The notes under the pieces: generated by a model | Told to the model about the DNA's origin: nothing | The model's database searches: none | Seen by the model: the letters and a program-made list of their open reading frames with translations, nothing else | Translations under genes and position numbers: made by a program | Part shown: piece after piece, positions 45,289 to 55,483 of the stretch | Position numbering within the stretch: the first letter of the stretch is position 1 | Layout of the letters: every line of letters starts with the position of its first letter | Source: Prevotella sp. | Lineage (GTDB): Bacteria; Bacteroidota; Bacteroidia; Bacteroidales; Bacteroidaceae | DNA: 64,000 nucleotides | NCBI GenBank assembly: GCA_024695815.1 | Contig: JAILHK010000008.1 | Location: forward strand, 28,836 to 92,835 | Direction of reading: 5' to 3'

Positions 45289-45318
45289 TTGCTGTTTAAA
45301 ATAAAAAAGTTACTTTTG
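45289..45318 (+). promoter_or_regulatory. promoter of the OB-repeat secreted protein
   Basis: TTG at 45289 and -7 box TACTTTTG at 45311-45318 with a 19-base spacer; 44 bases before the start codon. Confidence 0.7.
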
Positions 45319-45362
45319 CATACAAATTCATTTAATATTAACTTTAAACGATACGAAAGATT

Positions 45363-46688
45363 ATGATTAAAACATTACGCTTGTTTTTGGTAGCTATGTT
45401 GGCTATGGTTGGCATGAATGCAAATGCGGGAAAAATCGTGTTTGCCGATATTATTCCTGAACTGGTGAATGGTACAGCCTATACTGATCCATTCGATGGT
45501 GGTGACTTTACCGTGACCTTTGCTGGTGGTGGTAATAACGGTAAATACTATAATACTGGTACTGGTATTCGCTTGTATGCTAATGGAACTATGACGATTG
45601 CCGCTAAGGAAGGCACTATCAAGAAGATTGTCATTGTTTATGATGGTACCAACAAGCCTGAAAGTGAAGATGTTGTAAACGTAGGTACTTATAATGTAGC
45701 TGGCGGTTACTGGACTGGTGATGCTTCAGAGGTTGTGTTCACACGTCCTGAAGGTGCTGGTCACTGGCGTATTAAGTCAATTGCTGTCAACGACGATGCT
45801 ATAATTCCTGAAGTTCCCACAGAGGGTCAGACAGCTGAGACAGCTATTACCGTAGCTCGTGCTTTGGAGATTATCAATGGTCTTGACACGGGTAAGTCAA
45901 CTGATTTCACTTACTATGTGAAGGGTATTGCTACTTCTGAAGTTGAGATCAACTATAGCAGTGCAACCTTTACCATTGCTGATACAGCTGAAGGTACAGC
46001 CGTTCTGAAGGCTTACAACTTGAAAGGTCTTGGCAATAAGGACGCTGCTACAGGTCTGTTTAAGAAGGGTGATACTGTTGTGTTGTTCGGTAATCTGCTG
46101 AAGTATGAGAAGACCGACGTTAATCCTGTTGAGATTATCCCTGAGATTACAAGTGGATATGTTGTATCTGTCAATGGTGATACAGAGCAAAAAGTAGAGC
46201 TCATTGGTGTTGCACAGGCATTGGAGCTCATCAATGCTCTTGATGATAATGCAACGACTGCAGCTTATCAGGTGAAGGGCTTCGTCGTGGGTGGTGATCC
46301 TACCTTCGATCGTAAAACTGAAGATAATAGTCTCTTTGGAAATACCACTTTCACTATTGCTGCTGAGAAGAATGGTTCTAACACTCTGACAGCTTACCGT
46401 TGTAAGTTCTTTAACAATAAGAACTTCGGTGAAGATGACATTACAGCCCTCAAGGATGGTGATGAGGTAGTTATTCAGGGTTCACTCCAGAAGTATGTAA
46501 AGGATAATGTTACTACTCCTGAGTTGAAAGACTGCTACATCGTTAGCATCAATGGTGCTACCTCTGGCATCAACAACATGAAGAACGAAGGTGTTAAGAA
46601 GGTAATCTACAACCTCGCTGGTCAGCGCGTGAAGAGCGTACAGAAGGGTCTGTACATCATCAACGGCAAGAAGTGCTTCGTGAAGTAA
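45363..46688 (+). CDS. secreted protein with two OB-like repeats and sorting tail
   Basis: 441 residues. Signal peptide 1-23 (...NANAG). An N-terminal beta domain (about 25-145) is followed by two related repeats of ~120 residues: each opens 'ALEIINGLD'/'ALELINALD', continues 'YYVKGIAT'/'YQVKGFVV', 'ATFTIAD'/'TTFTIAA', 'LKAYNLKGLGNK'/'LTAYRCKFFNNK' and 'KGDTVVLFGNLLKY'/'DGDEVVIQGSLQKY'. This looks like the OB-fold module of DUF6359-type Bacteroidetes surface proteins. It ends 'YNLAGQRVKSVQKGLYIINGKKCFVK'. Codon use (GGT, GCT, ACT) differs from neighbours and fits high expression. Function unknown. Confidence 0.8.
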   Translation: MIKTLRLFLVAMLAMVGMNANAGKIVFADIIPELVNGTAYTDPFDGGDFTVTFAGGGNNGKYYNTGTGIRLYANGTMTIAAKEGTIKKIVIVYDGTNKPESEDVVNVGTYNVAGGYWTGDASEVVFTRPEGAGHWRIKSIAVNDDAIIPEVPTEGQTAETAITVARALEIINGLDTGKSTDFTYYVKGIATSEVEINYSSATFTIADTAEGTAVLKAYNLKGLGNKDAATGLFKKGDTVVLFGNLLKYEKTDVNPVEIIPEITSGYVVSVNGDTEQKVELIGVAQALELINALDDNATTAAYQVKGFVVGGDPTFDRKTEDNSLFGNTTFTIAAEKNGSNTLTAYRCKFFNNKNFGEDDITALKDGDEVVIQGSLQKYVKDNVTTPELKDCYIVSINGATSGINNMKNEGVKKVIYNLAGQRVKSVQKGLYIINGKKCFVK

Positions 46689-46710
46689 TTCGTTGATAAT
46701 ACCTATATCG

Positions 46711-46749
46711 GCGAGGCAAGAACCTATGGGTTTTGCCTCGCTTTTTTTG
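46711..46749 (+). terminator. strong rho-independent terminator
   Basis: GCGAGGCAAGAACC pairs with GGGTTTTGCCTCGC around a 3-base loop, followed by TTTTTTTG, 23 bases after the stop codon. Confidence 0.92.
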
Positions 46750-46765
46750 TTATTACAGAAAAAAA

Positions 46766-46853
46766 ACGTAACTTTGCAACGAGAAAAGCATAGCTTTACA
46801 GGTGGAATAGTGGCACTTTACTATTCTAAAAGCATAGCTTTGCGATAATAAAA
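46766..46853 (+). repeat. 22-bp-periodic promoter array upstream of mutS (4 units)
   Basis: Four units in exact 22-base register carry TAACTTTG (46769), TAGCTTTA (46791), GCACTTTA (46813) and TAGCTTTG (46835). The first and last match the Bacteroidota -7 consensus. The third unit contains ATAGTGGCACTTT, like the palindromes of the array at 26809. The last box is 20 bases from the mutS start codon. Confidence 0.8.
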
Positions 46854-46861
46854 GTAAAAGA

Positions 46862-49483
46862 ATGGCAAAGAAAGACGGGGAACTGACCCCGATGATGAAA
46901 CAGTTCTTCGACCTGAAAGCACAGCACCCCGAGGCGCTGCTGCTCTTTAGGTGTGGCGACTTCTACGAGACTTATTGCGACGATGCTGTGGAGGCCTCAC
47001 AGATATTGGGCATCACACTGACCCGACGCAATAATGGCAATAGTGGAAAGGGCGACGAGATGGCTGGTTTTCCTCATCATGCACTCGATACGTATCTTCC
47101 TAAGCTGATTCGTGCCGGCAAGCGCGTGGCTATCTGCGACCAGTTGGAGGATCCAAAACTCACTAAGAAACTGGTAAAGCGTGGCATCACCGAGCTGGTG
47201 ACTCCTGGTGTGGCTATGAGCGACAACGTGCTGAACTACAAGGAAAACAACTTCCTGTGTGCTGTGCATTTCGGCAAGTCGGCCTGTGGCGTAGCTTTCC
47301 TCGATATCTCTACGGGCGAATACCTGACGGGAGAGGGCACCTACGACTATGTGGAGAAGCTGATGGCTAGCATACAACCTAAAGAGGTGCTCTACGACCG
47401 CGACCACCGTCAGGACTTCGAGCGCTATTTTGGTGTGCGCTACGTGACGTTCGAGATGGACGAGTGGGTGTTCACCGAACAGTTTGCCATGCAGAAGCTC
47501 CTGAAGCACTTCAAGGTGAAGTCGCTCAAGGGATTTGGCGTGGATCATCTGCACAGTGGCGTGGTGGCTGCTGGCGCCATTCTGCAATACCTGGAACAGA
47601 CACAGCACACGCAGATTGGCCATATCACGCAGATATCGCGCATCGAAGAGGATAAATACGTACGACTGGATAAGTTCACCATCCGTTCGCTGGAACTGAT
47701 ACAGACCATGCAGGAGGGCGGACGCTCACTGCTCGACGTGATAGACCGCACCGTGTCGCCCATGGGCGGACGTATGTTGCGCCGCTGGCTGGTGTTCCCC
47801 CTCAAGGAGAAGGCAGCCATCGAGGGCCGACTGGACATCGTGGACTATTTCTTCCGCGAGCCGTACTTCCGCGACCTGATCGACGAACAGTTGCAACAGG
47901 TGGGCGACCTGGAGCGTATCATCTCGAAGGTGGCCGTAGGACGAGTGACTCCTCGTGAGATGGTGCAGCTGAAGCGTGCGCTACAGGCTGTGGAGCCTAT
48001 CAAGCAGGCTTGTCTGCAGGCCGACAACCAAGTGATTCGTCAGTTGGGCGAACGCATGAACGAGTGCCGCGATATTCGCGACCGCATAGAGCGCGAGATT
48101 GTCAGCGACCCGCCACAGCTGGTGCAAAAGGGTGGGGTGGTGCGTAATGGTGTCAACCAGGAACTCGACGAGCTGCGCCACATCGCCTATAGTGGCAAGG
48201 ACTACTTGCTGCAGATACAGAACCGCGAGGCTGAACAGACGGGCATCCAGTCACTGAAGATTGGTTATAACAACGTGTTCGGCTATTATCTCGAGGTCAG
48301 AAACACATATAAAGACCGCGTGCCGCAAGAGTGGGTGCGCAAGCAGACGCTGGCTCAGGCCGAGCGCTATATCACCCAGGAACTGAAGGAATACGAAGAG
48401 AAGATTCTGGGGGCCGAAGAAAAGATTCTCTCGCTCGAGGCTCGCATCTTCAATGAGCTTATTATAGCCGTACAGGCGTTTATACAGGAAGTACAGACCA
48501 ATGCCACCATCTTGGCACGCATTGACTGTCTGCTCAGCTTCGCTAAGACGGCACAAGAGCATCGCTACATCCGTCCGGTGGTGGACGATGGTGATGTGAT
48601 AGACATCCGTCAGGGGCGCCATCCGGTCATCGAAACACAGTTGCCCGTAGAGGAACAGTATGTGCCCAACGATATACTCCTGGATCAGGAACGACAGCAG
48701 ATAGTTATCATTACGGGCCCGAATATGGCCGGTAAATCGGCGCTGTTGCGTCAAACGGCGTTGATAGTATTGTTGGCCCAAGTGGGTTGTTTTGTGCCCG
48801 CAGAGGCCGCGAAAATAGGTTTGGTGGACAAAATATTCACCCGTGTGGGTGCCAGCGACAATATATCACTGGGCGAATCTACGTTTATGGTCGAGATGAC
48901 AGAGGCCTCTAACATCCTGAACAATGCCACGCCGCGTTCGCTGGTCTTGTTCGACGAGTTGGGTCGTGGCACCTCTACCTACGATGGCATCTCTATTGCT
49001 TGGGCCATCGTGGAATATCTGCACGAGCATCCCAAGGCACAGGCACGCACGCTCTTTGCCACCCACTATCACGAGCTGAACGAGATGGAGAAGACTTTCT
49101 CGCGCATCAAGAACTATAATGTCAGTGTGAAAGAGGTGGATGGCAAGGTCATCTTCCTACGTAAGTTGGAACGTGGTGGCAGCGAGCACTCCTTTGGTAT
49201 CCACGTGGCCGAGATTGCTGGCATGCCTCGCAGCATCGTGAAGCGTGCCAACGTCATCCTGAAACAGCTGGAGAGCGAGAATGCACAGGTTGGTGCTGTC
49301 GGTAAGCCCACAGCAGAGATAGCTCAGAGTCGCGAAGGCATGCAACTATCGTTCTTCCAGCTTGATGACCCCGTGCTCTGTCAGGTGCGCGACGAAATTT
49401 TAGGTTTGGATGTCAACAACTTGACGCCGCTTGAGGCGCTCAACAAACTCAATGAAATCAAAAAGATAGTCTCAGGCAAATAA
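46862..49483 (+). CDS. mutS: DNA mismatch repair protein MutS
   Basis: 873 residues, full length. Mismatch-binding domain with the Phe-x-Glu motif region '[17 protein letters not shown]' (about 27-43), connector, lever and clamp domains, and ATPase with Walker A '[14 protein letters not shown]' (about 618), '[14 protein letters not shown]' and '[16 protein letters not shown]'; the helix-turn-helix end '[18 protein letters not shown]' is intact. It recognises base mismatches and recruits MutL. Preceded by a 22-bp-periodic promoter array. The next gene is 39 bases downstream. Confidence 0.98.
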   Translation: MAKKDGELTPMMKQFFDLKAQHPEALLLFRCGDFYETYCDDAVEASQILGITLTRRNNGNSGKGDEMAGFPHHALDTYLPKLIRAGKRVAICDQLEDPKLTKKLVKRGITELVTPGVAMSDNVLNYKENNFLCAVHFGKSACGVAFLDISTGEYLTGEGTYDYVEKLMASIQPKEVLYDRDHRQDFERYFGVRYVTFEMDEWVFTEQFAMQKLLKHFKVKSLKGFGVDHLHSGVVAAGAILQYLEQTQHTQIGHITQISRIEEDKYVRLDKFTIRSLELIQTMQEGGRSLLDVIDRTVSPMGGRMLRRWLVFPLKEKAAIEGRLDIVDYFFREPYFRDLIDEQLQQVGDLERIISKVAVGRVTPREMVQLKRALQAVEPIKQACLQADNQVIRQLGERMNECRDIRDRIEREIVSDPPQLVQKGGVVRNGVNQELDELRHIAYSGKDYLLQIQNREAEQTGIQSLKIGYNNVFGYYLEVRNTYKDRVPQEWVRKQTLAQAERYITQELKEYEEKILGAEEKILSLEARIFNELIIAVQAFIQEVQTNATILARIDCLLSFAKTAQEHRYIRPVVDDGDVIDIRQGRHPVIETQLPVEEQYVPNDILLDQERQQIVIITGPNMAGKSALLRQTALIVLLAQVGCFVPAEAAKIGLVDKIFTRVGASDNISLGESTFMVEMTEASNILNNATPRSLVLFDELGRGTSTYDGISIAWAIVEYLHEHPKAQARTLFATHYHELNEMEKTFSRIKNYNVSVKEVDGKVIFLRKLERGGSEHSFGIHVAEIAGMPRSIVKRANVILKQLESENAQVGAVGKPTAEIAQSREGMQLSFFQLDDPVLCQVRDEILGLDVNNLTPLEALNKLNEIKKIVSGK

Positions 49484-49522
49484 CCTGAGACTATTGCTTT
49501 AAATCATACAAATCTTTAATAA

Positions 49523-50623
49523 ATGGATAGCAGGCATAATTATAAGACGGTCATGGAGGTGCTGAGGAGCCGGTTGGTCAAAGGTACCTATGCCCATGGT
49601 ACACTACTACCTGCCGAAACTCTGTTAGCGCAAGAGTTTAACGTATCGAGACCTACAATAGCAAAAGTGTATGATCAGCTGGCACGTGAGGGCTTGGTGA
49701 GCAAGAAAAGGGGTATTGGCACTGTGGTTACACTGCCGAAAGTACAGGAACGGTCTTATACGTTTGGTCTGCTACTACCTGGAGCAGGTGAATCTGAGAT
49801 ATTTGCCGAGATTAATAATCGCATTCTTCAGCAGGCTGACAGGATGGGTTTCTGTTGTGAGTGTGTTGGCACTACGGCAAATAATGCTGAGACCAGAAGT
49901 ATGATGGCAGTTTCTTCCTTAGAGAGTTATATTGCAAAAAAGGTGGATGGCATTTTCTTTGCGCCTTTCGAACTTGTCAGAAATGCGAAAGCCATTAATC
50001 ATACTATCTGCGAGATGGCCAGGAAGGCAAATGTGCCCATGGTGTTGATTGACAGGGATGTGGTGGCTGTACCCGAGAGGAGCCCGTTTGACATGGTCAG
50101 TCTTGATAATTATGCTGCAGGCATGGTGATGGCTCGTCATATGATAGCTGCCGGATGTAAGAATATCTATTTTTTTGCCAACGACTATTCCGCCAGTTCT
50201 GTAGATATCCGGGTGAAATCTGTCAAGCTGACTGTCATGGAGGCAGAACTTGATTTCTTCAAAGAGAGTTATATCTGTGGCAATCCTAAAGATATGAATG
50301 TTGTGCGACGAATACCCATTATTCGCCGACAGACAGGCATTATCTGTGCCAACGATGCCACAGCGGTGATGCTGATGTCGTCGCTCGACGAACTGGGCTA
50401 CCGTTGTGGCATCGATTATTTGCTGAGTGGTTTTGACAACATGAAGTATTCCAGTTTCCTTTCGGCTCCACTGACGACCTTCCAACAGCCATGCAATGAG
50501 ATTGCTGATGTCAGTATCGAGTTGCTGATGCGGCGACAGAGAGACAGAGATGCACTGCCTTTGACGGTGCTTCTGAAAGGTCAATTGGTGGAAAGGAAAT
50601 CTACCGTCTTTAGAAATCAATAG
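49523..50623 (+). CDS. GntR-type regulator with LacI-like sensor domain
   Basis: 366 residues. Winged helix-turn-helix of the GntR family at 1-75 ('GTLLPAETLLAQEFNVSRPTIAKVYDQLAREGLVSKKRGIGTVV'). It is joined to a periplasmic-binding-like sensor (about 80-360; 'GLLLPGAGESEIFAEINNRILQQAD', 'IICANDATAVMLMSSLDELGY', 'LSGFDN'). This AraR-like form usually represses sugar genes until it binds a sugar. The convergent neighbour is a GH32 protein overlapping by 7 bases, so regulation of fructan or sucrose use is likely (inference). Confidence 0.9.
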   Translation: MDSRHNYKTVMEVLRSRLVKGTYAHGTLLPAETLLAQEFNVSRPTIAKVYDQLAREGLVSKKRGIGTVVTLPKVQERSYTFGLLLPGAGESEIFAEINNRILQQADRMGFCCECVGTTANNAETRSMMAVSSLESYIAKKVDGIFFAPFELVRNAKAINHTICEMARKANVPMVLIDRDVVAVPERSPFDMVSLDNYAAGMVMARHMIAAGCKNIYFFANDYSASSVDIRVKSVKLTVMEAELDFFKESYICGNPKDMNVVRRIPIIRRQTGIICANDATAVMLMSSLDELGYRCGIDYLLSGFDNMKYSSFLSAPLTTFQQPCNEIADVSIELLMRRQRDRDALPLTVLLKGQLVERKSTVFRNQ

Positions 50624-53600
50624 ATGGCTTTCAGGTCTTTAGAGACAAGTATCTGCTTATTTCCTTTTCCTGAATGGGTGACGGCTTGTTGTCCGTTCAG
50701 ACGAAAGTAATGGGTCTGCGTATTCTTAATAGTGGTAGAACAGATGGTGGTGGGTATGCCATTGACCAGCGTGAACTGCGAGGTGCAGAAAGGTGAGCCC
50801 TGACGGCGACCGTCAACGGCCTGTACGCCTACGGTATAACTGCCGTCTGGCAGTGAGAAGGTGGCCATGGTTGCTGTGCCGCGATTGCCAGCTTCCTCAA
50901 CTTTTCGCAGCCCTTTGTGCTGTTCGTCGGTATAAGCCCTGCAGTTGCCAAGCAGTGTGCCATCGGCGGTCTTGATAAAGAGTTCGTAAGTGGTATTCTT
51001 AGGGGCACCATCAGCAGGTGTCCATGTGATGTTTACCTTCCCCTTGTCAACCTCGGTAACAGTGACATTCGCAGGTGCAACAGGTGCCGCGGTTGGCTTT
51101 TCGCTGCATAGGGTCACGATGAAGGTACGACCATTGCTATAGTTATGGTCTGTGTACTGCTGGTTTTCACAGAATCCCGTTGTCAGGACATCCTTGATGC
51201 CGTCACCATCCCAATCGGTAATGACAGTTGCAGACTCTGAGCCGCCACCATAATTCAATCGCCTGTTGAACACACCGTCAGTGCTGTTCAGCCAGATATA
51301 CCCACTTTGTTTGTTCTCGTCTGGACACCATCCCTGATGCAGTATATCGATGAGTCCGTCTCCATTCCAATCATAGGCATTGGCAACATTCGTCACGGAG
51401 TTAAGTCCTCGCACCCTGAAGCGGTCGAACTGACTCTCAGGCAGTGGCGAAAAGTGGCCTGTGCCATCGTTCACGCATATCATGGTGTGTTCCCAATATC
51501 CCTCATCCTGTCTGCCGGTGAGCTCAATGGCCTTTGGCGTGCCAGGAAAATAGCCACCGTCGCCGCTCAAGAAAACATCTAGATAGCCATCGTTGTTGAA
51601 GTCGGCAACGGCTATTCCGCCATTATATACCGAAGGGTTTTCCAGTCCCCAGTATGTGCGCCGGAAATGCTCTCCAGTGCCATCGTTGAGGTACACCTCT
51701 GTGAAGCGTTCCCAGTCTGCTCCTATGTTTTGACGATAATCCCAGTTGTTCGACGTCACGATAAAGTCACAAAAGCCATCGTTGTTGAAGTCGGCAGGCA
51801 CTACGAAACCATCTGAAAAAGAACGTCCCCGACGTTCGTTGCTCCCCTCAATAATACCGTCATCGAAATAAATAGGTTTGAATGTGATGGTTGTACCATT
51901 ACTACCTTGATTAATAAGCACAACATTGTTTTCCGTATTTCCAATACCAACGATGTCTGTCAGTCCGTCGTTGTTGAAGTCGGCCACAGCTCCAGAGCGG
52001 ATAAGGTTTATGTTCTTGAAGGGTGTTTCAAAGTTCTCGGGCAGTTGTACTCCTGTGTTGGTGATTTCTACGTTCAGTTGCTTGAAAGTACCATCGCCTT
52101 GTCCGAGGAAAATGCCTTTATCATGACTATATTTATTTCTGATGGTCTCGTATGCATTGGGAAGTGGGTTTTCAAAGCAAACCACGTCCATGGTGCCATC
52201 GCCATTAAAGTCGCAGATGCTGTAAGAGGGGCGTACATGGCACTTCAGCGGGTTGCCGATGTCGGTCCATCCTTGTTCTTCTTTTTTCAATAGCCAATTT
52301 GGGCGTTCTTGGTAGTAGACCTGTTCGCCAGCAACCAACAATTCCATCTTGCCGTCGTTGGTGAGGTCGGCAGCAACGATATTGCCGCATTGTGTACCAT
52401 ATTCATGGGTAGATAGTGCAACGAACGGGGGCGTAGCTATGTAAAGTCCAAGATCGGCATTTGATCCACCAAAGTCATTGTGCACGTGCATGGCCAGCAC
52501 ATTGTCTGTTCCATCGGTATGGACGAGTTTTGTGTCTTCTTCGCTGAGCAGATATTGTGCACTGAGCGAACCGTCTGGATTGCCGTCAGGGTAGGCCACA
52601 AGCAGTTTGCCGTTGAGGTAGATTTCGCATGGAGCATCATCAAAACAGCTTTTCACCACAAGGCGTCCGTTGATGGCATTGTTGATGGTGAATGTCCGGC
52701 GCAGATAGATGTCTGCTGGAATATCTACGTTAGCCCACGTACCGGTGCCCATGGGTGCACACATATCCTTCCATTTACGATTGTTGATGTTCGTTAGCTG
52801 GTAGTCGGTGTCATACCATTGGCGTCCTTTTTCGTCGCATGGTGGTGTTCCTACCACAATGCCGCTCATTCCATCATGTTGTTCGCGCCATTGGTTCCAA
52901 GGGATTTGGTCGTTGAACACCATTGCTTTGACCGGATAAGAGTATTTGTCTAAGAAGTAGGCGGGAAGGATGGTGTTGGCATCGAATACAGCTGGAGTCG
53001 GTTCAAGTGTGCTCACCTCAATGTTGCTAAACTTGGCATTGCCTTCCTTTGAATATAACCAAAGGAAACTGCCATTTTGGTCGGGAAGGCGGTTCACGAT
53101 GCAACGCTGATGATTGATGTCCACATCAATGATGTCATCCTTCATGATGATGGTCAGAGAGAGCTTTTTCTGGAGACCGCTGACTGCGTCTATCGATGCA
53201 TCGTGTGCCAGACGTACACGCTGCTCGCTGGGCAGAAAGGAGAGCAGGTAACCATTATCTCCAAGCTCGCCTGAACGTAGTCTCAAACCATACTCCTTAC
53301 AGTTTTCGTCAGGTTCTATATCAAGTGTTATCTTGCAGTTGCGAGGCATGTCGGCCACGTATTTCTTACCATTGGCTTCGGTGATGGTAGCCTTTTGAGG
53401 AACATCGCCTTTGGGTATCACCTCCTCAGGAAACTTCGTAGCCAGATCGCCATTGGGCAGTTGATAGGTCTCGCGGAGCACCACACTGCCGCCAAACACC
53501 TGTCCGCCGGAGTCTCTGCCGTCTGATCGGCTGGCTATCCAGCCTGCAACGATGCGTCGGTTGTCGGCAAAAGAGGCTGTTTTTGCTACGTTGACCCATT

Positions 53601-54411
53601 GCTCCTTCAGTGCCTGCGTCTCAGGCCATTGCCATGGGCCATAGGCGCTTTTCGACTTCACATAATACGTGTCAAGTCCAAGTCCGAACACGAGGTAATA
53701 CCAGTCGTTCCATTTGAAATAGTCTGGACACTCTGGCACACCATTCAGACCGTCAATCACTGTTCCCACCACATTCCAGTCTTTCAGGTCGGTGGATGTC
53801 ATATGTACTAGGCAGCCGCGCGGTCTTTCTCCTTCTGTTCTTTCAGACGAAACAAATAGGTGAAATACGCCATCTTCATCGATAGACACCTTTGGGTCGC
53901 GGAAATGTCGTTGACTGAAGCCGTCGGCCGACAGGAAAAAGGGGTTCGGTTGTTGCTTGGTAAACGTTAGTGCGTCTTTACTGGTGGCATAGCTCAGTCG
54001 TTCACACACATTACCATTGTCCACCAGTCGGGTGGCATAGAAGGCATAGAACAGGTCACCGCTGGCTACCACAGAGCCTGTGCAGATCGATTTCTCCCAT
54101 TCTTCGTCAATGCCAAGTGCGATGGGGTGATGGTCCCAATGCACCAAATCGGTTGTCGTGCTGACGCACCATTGGTGTCCGCCCAGTCCGCCCAGAGCGC
54201 TGTGGTGCCCTTCGTCCAGTAGCCAATAAAGATAGTAGGTACCATTGTGCGCGAAAGGAATACAGTCGCCCACAAAGTATTTCCCGCCAACGGGCGTAAA
54301 ATACTGCATCGTTGAGGGCTGCAGCGTGGGGTCATAACCGCTTGCACCCAGCATTGATACATGGGTGAGCATCGCCATGCTCAACCATAGTAAAACTAAT
54401 TTTTTCTTCAT
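50617..54411 (-). CDS. giant GH32-FG-GAP repeat secreted protein
   Basis: 1264 residues. Signal peptide 1-23. GH32-like five-blade domain (about 30-330; 'YLYWLLDEGHHS', 'TTTDLVHWDHHPIALG', 'FRDPKVSIDEDGVFHLF'), then a beta-sandwich (340-470). A galactose-binding-like domain follows (about 500-670; 'LRRTFTINNAINGRLVVKS', 'CEIYLNGKLL'). Then come at least seven FG-GAP/VCBS calcium-type repeats (about 680-1080; 'DFNGDGTMDVV', 'DFNNDGYLDVF', 'DWDGDGIKDVL'), and a fibronectin III domain (about 1108-1215). The first GH32 Asp motif (usually WxNDPNG) is replaced by 'VGDCIPFAHNG', so the catalytic mechanism needs checking. The end lacks the usual sorting tail sequence. It has its own promoter at 54443. 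Confidence 0.85.
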   Translation of the reverse strand: MKKKLVLLWLSMAMLTHVSMLGASGYDPTLQPSTMQYFTPVGGKYFVGDCIPFAHNGTYYLYWLLDEGHHSALGGLGGHQWCVSTTTDLVHWDHHPIALGIDEEWEKSICTGSVVASGDLFYAFYATRLVDNGNVCERLSYATSKDALTFTKQQPNPFFLSADGFSQRHFRDPKVSIDEDGVFHLFVSSERTEGERPRGCLVHMTSTDLKDWNVVGTVIDGLNGVPECPDYFKWNDWYYLVFGLGLDTYYVKSKSAYGPWQWPETQALKEQWVNVAKTASFADNRRIVAGWIASRSDGRDSGGQVFGGSVVLRETYQLPNGDLATKFPEEVIPKGDVPQKATITEANGKKYVADMPRNCKITLDIEPDENCKEYGLRLRSGELGDNGYLLSFLPSEQRVRLAHDASIDAVSGLQKKLSLTIIMKDDIIDVDINHQRCIVNRLPDQNGSFLWLYSKEGNAKFSNIEVSTLEPTPAVFDANTILPAYFLDKYSYPVKAMVFNDQIPWNQWREQHDGMSGIVVGTPPCDEKGRQWYDTDYQLTNINNRKWKDMCAPMGTGTWANVDIPADIYLRRTFTINNAINGRLVVKSCFDDAPCEIYLNGKLLVAYPDGNPDGSLSAQYLLSEEDTKLVHTDGTDNVLAMHVHNDFGGSNADLGLYIATPPFVALSTHEYGTQCGNIVAADLTNDGKMELLVAGEQVYYQERPNWLLKKEEQGWTDIGNPLKCHVRPSYSICDFNGDGTMDVVCFENPLPNAYETIRNKYSHDKGIFLGQGDGTFKQLNVEITNTGVQLPENFETPFKNINLIRSGAVADFNNDGLTDIVGIGNTENNVVLINQGSNGTTITFKPIYFDDGIIEGSNERRGRSFSDGFVVPADFNNDGFCDFIVTSNNWDYRQNIGADWERFTEVYLNDGTGEHFRRTYWGLENPSVYNGGIAVADFNNDGYLDVFLSGDGGYFPGTPKAIELTGRQDEGYWEHTMICVNDGTGHFSPLPESQFDRFRVRGLNSVTNVANAYDWNGDGLIDILHQGWCPDENKQSGYIWLNSTDGVFNRRLNYGGGSESATVITDWDGDGIKDVLTTGFCENQQYTDHNYSNGRTFIVTLCSEKPTAAPVAPANVTVTEVDKGKVNITWTPADGAPKNTTYELFIKTADGTLLGNCRAYTDEQHKGLRKVEEAGNRGTATMATFSLPDGSYTVGVQAVDGRRQGSPFCTSQFTLVNGIPTTICSTTIKNTQTHYFRLNGQQAVTHSGKGNKQILVSKDLKAIY

Positions 54412-54442
54412 AACAGCATATATTTAGGTTTTTGTTCAGGTG

Positions 54443-54450
54443 CAAAGATA
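54443..54450 (-). promoter_or_regulatory. promoter -7 element of the GH32-FG-GAP gene
   Basis: TATCTTTG followed by CA on the minus strand, 31 bases upstream of the start. Confidence 0.6.
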
Positions 54451-54532
54451 CAGAAAAAGCATCAAATATAAACAGCCTAAATACGTGACTTTTTTAGTGA
54501 TATGGCACCTATTTGTTTACATGCTGGTACTA

Positions 54533-54588
54533 AAAAAAGGCTGTCACAGCTGCTCTGATATTGGCAAGAGTCAGTGTGGACAGCCTTA
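54533..54588 (-). terminator. terminator after lgt
   Basis: AAGGCTGTCC... pairs with ...TGTGACAGCCTT and is followed on the minus strand by TTTTTAG. It lies 24 bases after the lgt stop codon. The 64-residue ORF over it on the plus strand is not a gene. Confidence 0.75.
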
Positions 54589-54611
54589 TTATGCTGTTTT
54601 TTACATGCATG

Positions 54612-55451
54612 TTATTGATGCTTCTTTTTTATAGCTTTTATCATGCAATAAGTACCTATCATGACAAACGGTATTGAGAGAATCTGTCCCATATCGATGG
54701 GGAGGGTATTCTCGAAGGCCTCCTGCACCTCTTTAGTGTATTCAATGAAGAAGCGGAAGGTGAAGATATAGGTCAGACAGAGACCGAAATAGAAGCCGGT
54801 GCCTACCTTCTGTGGCATCTTCTTATAGAGGATAATCATCAACAAGAAGAGTAGGGCATAGGCAATGGCCTCGTAGAGCTGTCCGGGATGGCGGGGTAGG
54901 GCATCTACACGCTCGAACACAAAAGCCCAGGGCACATCGGTCACCTTACCAATAATCTCGCTGTTCATCAGGTTGCCCAAGCGGATGAAGCAGGCGGTGA
55001 TGCCCGTAGCAATGGCAATGTTGTCGAGCACCTGCCACAGGGGCACCTTATGGTGCTTCACATACAGCCACAGCGCAATCATCAGTCCCAGCGTGCCGCC
55101 GTGCGATGCCAGTCCTTCGTAGCCCGTCAGTTTCCAACTGCCGTCGTACATGAAGTGGATGGGCAGCAGCATCTCTACAAAGCCCTTCACCGACGTCAGG
55201 TAGTAGTCGGGCTGATAGAAGATGCAATGGCCCAGACGGGCACCAATCAAGATGCCCAGAAAGCAATAGACGAACAACGGTTCAAACTTCTCCTCAGCTA
55301 TCTTCTGGTTTCTGTATAGCCATCTCACCATGAAGTAGGCCAACAACAAGCCTATCAGCCAGCACATCGAGTACCAGCGAATGGCCAACGGACCCAGATG
55401 GAACGCTTCGAGCGAGGGGTTCCAAAGGATGTATAATAGTTCAGCGTTCAT
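54612..55451 (-). CDS. lgt: prolipoprotein diacylglyceryl transferase
   Basis: 279 residues, seven membrane helices. Family marks: '[15 protein letters not shown]', '[20 protein letters not shown]' and the Lgt signature '[24 protein letters not shown]' (about 150-175), then '[13 protein letters not shown]'. It transfers diacylglycerol to the lipobox Cys of prolipoproteins in the inner membrane, the first of the steps that would end with the DUF4105/Lnb-like enzyme at 5299. Located 32 bases after the ychF stop codon. Confidence 0.97.
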   Translation of the reverse strand: MNAELLYILWNPSLEAFHLGPLAIRWYSMCWLIGLLLAYFMVRWLYRNQKIAEEKFEPLFVYCFLGILIGARLGHCIFYQPDYYLTSVKGFVEMLLPIHFMYDGSWKLTGYEGLASHGGTLGLMIALWLYVKHHKVPLWQVLDNIAIATGITACFIRLGNLMNSEIIGKVTDVPWAFVFERVDALPRHPGQLYEAIAYALLFLLMIILYKKMPQKVGTGFYFGLCLTYIFTFRFFIEYTKEVQEAFENTLPIDMGQILSIPFVMIGTYCMIKAIKKKHQ

Positions 55452-55483
55452 AATTCATGCTTGTGTATAGAAAGACGATAGCC

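Noticed and set aside
54440-54634. 64-residue plus-strand ORF
   Set aside because: It spans the lgt terminator and the promoter of the GH32-FG-GAP gene.
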